6,503 nt of DNA from the NCBI GenBank assembly GCA_947487595.1, contig CANKXJ010000044.1, positions 1 through 6,503 of the forward strand. Reading direction: 5' to 3'. Positions within the stretch are counted from its first letter, which is position 1; the number at the start of each line of letters is the position of its first letter. The translations under genes were made by a program, and so were the position numbers. Below are positions 5,944 through 6,503 of the stretch, one piece after another. The notes under the pieces are model-generated. The model did no database searches, had not been told where the DNA came from, and saw nothing but the letters and a program-made list of their open reading frames with translations. The stretch comes from Actinomycetota bacterium. Its GTDB lineage: Bacteria > Actinomycetota > Actinomycetes > Nanopelagicales > Nanopelagicaceae.

Positions 5944-6134
5944 TATCGATAATGCGTCAAATACAGTTAAATCTGTTTATCGATAAAAGTTCGAACGAAT
6001 AGCAATATGTCGATATTTGGTGAGCATGAGAAGGCTCCTAAGTAGCGACAAATCGATAACAGCAATTTGAGTTGTGAGGGAGTAGATCAGAAGGCCAAGT
6101 GCAGGAAATATCGTAAAAAGGTTTTATCGATAAA
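5944..6134. repeat. Cluster of TATCGATAA palindromes
   Basis: Six related sites are centred near 5947, 5981, 6011, 6054, 6112 and 6128. Two are identical perfect 12-bp palindromes, TTTATCGATAAA, at 5976-5987 and 6123-6134. Others are TATCGATA (5944-5951), TGTCGATAT (6008-6016), AATCGATAAC (6051-6060) and the half-site ATATCGTAAA (6108-6117). The full core ATCGAT occurs four times in under 190 nt and only twice elsewhere in the window. Such clusters usually bind a dimeric regulator or a partition or replication protein; which one is unknown. The site nearest aroH (6123-6134) lies just upstream of a -10-like TACTAT, a good position for a repressor. Confidence 0.75.
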
Positions 6135-6140
6135 TACTTT

Positions 6141-6146
6141 TACTAT
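6141..6146 (+). promoter_or_regulatory. Candidate -10 element upstream of aroH
   Basis: TACTAT fits TANNNT and lies 7 nt after the perfect palindrome at 6123-6134, which would then cover the -35 to -10 spacer. Transcription near 6153 would give a leader of about 50 nt containing AGAAAGG (6183-6189), 12 nt from the ATG, a rather long distance. No clear -35 is seen. This is an alternative to, or additional to, the leaderless-type element closer to the gene. Confidence 0.3.
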
Positions 6147-6189
6147 CTTAGAAGCATTCAAAATCGAGCGAAAAAGTGACCGAGAAAGG

Positions 6190-6195
6190 TACCCT
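6190..6195 (+). promoter_or_regulatory. -10 element for a possible leaderless aroH transcript
   Basis: TACCCT is followed by exactly 6 nt (TATCCC) and the aroH ATG, the same geometry as at scpA. If used, the mRNA would start at the A of the start codon. The AGAAAGG further upstream is poorly spaced for ribosome binding, which makes the leaderless reading reasonable. No good -35 is present. Confidence 0.4.
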
Positions 6196-6201
6196 TATCC
6201 C

Positions 6202-6503
6202 ATGTCGATCAGAGCTATACGAGGCGCAACTCAAGTGAGCGCAAATACCCCAGAGGCAATAGCCACAGGGGTTAAAGAGCTGATCCAGGCGATTTTGGAA
6301 GCCAACACCTTGAGACCAAGCGATGTTGTCTCGGTCTTTTTCACATCGACCCCCGATTTAACTGCGGCCTTCCCGGCAGCTGCGTGTCGCGAAATTGGTT
6401 TTGCCTCAGTGCCACTTATTGGCTCAGTAGAGGTTGATGTTCCAGGGGCCTTAGCGATGGTTATCCGAGCGATGTTGCACATTGAGAGCGGCAAGAGCCA
6501 TGA
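6202..6503 (+). CDS. aroH: Chorismate mutase, AroH type, 3' end cut by window
   Basis: Rearranges chorismate to prephenate, the branch step toward phenylalanine and tyrosine. 100 residues are visible; the family is about 120-127, so about 20 are missing. The match is to the trimeric AroH class typified by Bacillus subtilis: IRAIRGATQVSANTPEAI at the N-terminus, then RPSDVVSVFFTSTPDLTAAF and PAAACREIGF. Active-site residues are visible: Arg7, Phe57, Arg63, Glu77 (SVEVDVPG) and Arg89 (MVIRAML). The C-terminal part with the catalytic Tyr and Arg lies beyond the window. The last two bases are an incomplete codon; the final TGA is out of frame and is not the stop. The start is ATG 6202, which gives the usual short lead to IRGAT. 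In actinobacteria this gene often precedes prephenate dehydrogenase and cmk. It is separated from rluB by the palindrome-rich gap, so it probably has its own control. Confidence 0.93.
   Translation, partial: MSIRAIRGATQVSANTPEAIATGVKELIQAILEANTLRPSDVVSVFFTSTPDLTAAFPAAACREIGFASVPLIGSVEVDVPGALAMVIRAMLHIESGKSH

Larger units (their letters stand above)
5931..6201. other. AT-rich intergenic region between rluB and aroH
   Basis: This 271-nt stretch is the only sizeable gap in an otherwise compact window. No frame in it encodes anything recognisable, and I see no tRNA or convincing intrinsic terminator. A 9-nt direct repeat, TAACGTTTT, occurs at 5912-5920 and 5928-5936 across the end of rluB. The main content is a group of ATCGATAA palindromes and candidate aroH promoter elements, listed separately. 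Confidence 0.7.

Noticed and set aside
5942..5972. Possible dif-like site next to rluB (CGATAA on one side, GTTAAAT on the other)
   Set aside because: The XerD-arm-like TACAGTTAAAT matches only in its right part, and no XerC arm ending in ATAA lies 6 nt before it. The 11-6-11 layout fails.
5989..5998. GTTCGAAC as an SOS (LexA) box or a tRNA T-arm
   Set aside because: The actinobacterial SOS box needs a 4-nt gap between the TCGAAC-type half sites, absent here. No acceptor stem, D-arm or anticodon arm can be built around it.
6001..6120. Two 60-nt units sharing AGCAAT and AT-AGAAGGC at the same offsets, suggesting a tandem duplication
   Set aside because: Aligned position by position they agree at only about 26 of 60 bases, little above chance for AT-rich DNA.
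6231..6494. Minus-strand open frame opposite aroH
   Set aside because: The plus strand has a clear AroH match with active-site residues; the reverse frame resembles nothing.
6501..6503. Terminal TGA as the stop of aroH
   Set aside because: In the aroH frame the final bases read CAT GA, so the TGA is out of frame and the protein continues past the window.

Overview
The window reads as a chromosomal housekeeping region of an actinobacterium. The order pyrG, xerD, parA, scpA, scpB, rluB, aroH is the arrangement I recall from actinobacterial chromosomes: Mycobacterium tuberculosis Rv1699 to Rv1711, and the Streptomyces coelicolor SCO1776 to SCO1762 area. Base composition is moderate by eye, far below Streptomyces. 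Spacing is tight: stops touch starts, ORFs overlap, and a NUDIX gene usually found after pyrG is missing. This fits a small-genome, lower-GC lineage such as freshwater Nanopelagicales (acI), but the lineage is an inference from gene order and compactness only.

Positions 1-2378 (+ strand) hold the 3' part of CTP synthase (pyrG), a 33-codon ORF that looks like the N-terminal tip of alanine dehydrogenase (ald), and a complete tyrosine recombinase (xerD) that starts inside that remnant. Positions 2385-3676 (- strand) hold a two-gene unit: a ParA-type ATPase and, overlapping it by ATGA, a small protein with a disordered basic N-terminus and a predicted ribbon-helix-helix C-terminus. It looks like a partition-type pair and converges on xerD with only 6 nt between stops. 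A divergent control region (3677-3757) contains a parA promoter whose -10 hexamer lies exactly between the arms of a perfect inverted repeat, and a leaderless-type promoter for scpA. Positions 3758-5930 (+ strand) hold scpA, scpB (8-nt overlap) and rluB, with a hairpin that would cover the rluB ribosome binding site. Positions 5931-6201 contain no gene but carry a cluster of TATCGATAA-type palindromes. From 6202 to the end is an AroH-type chorismate mutase, cut by the window.

XerD (chromosome dimer resolution), ParA (segregation) and ScpA/ScpB (condensin subunits; SMC is not in the window) form a chromosome-maintenance block. It is flanked by CTP supply (PyrG), rRNA modification (RluB) and aromatic amino acid synthesis (AroH). 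The least ordinary features are the decayed ald, the inverted parA/RHH unit with a possible autoregulatory operator, and the palindrome cluster before aroH. I found no RNA genes, CRISPR array, insertion sequence or prophage.
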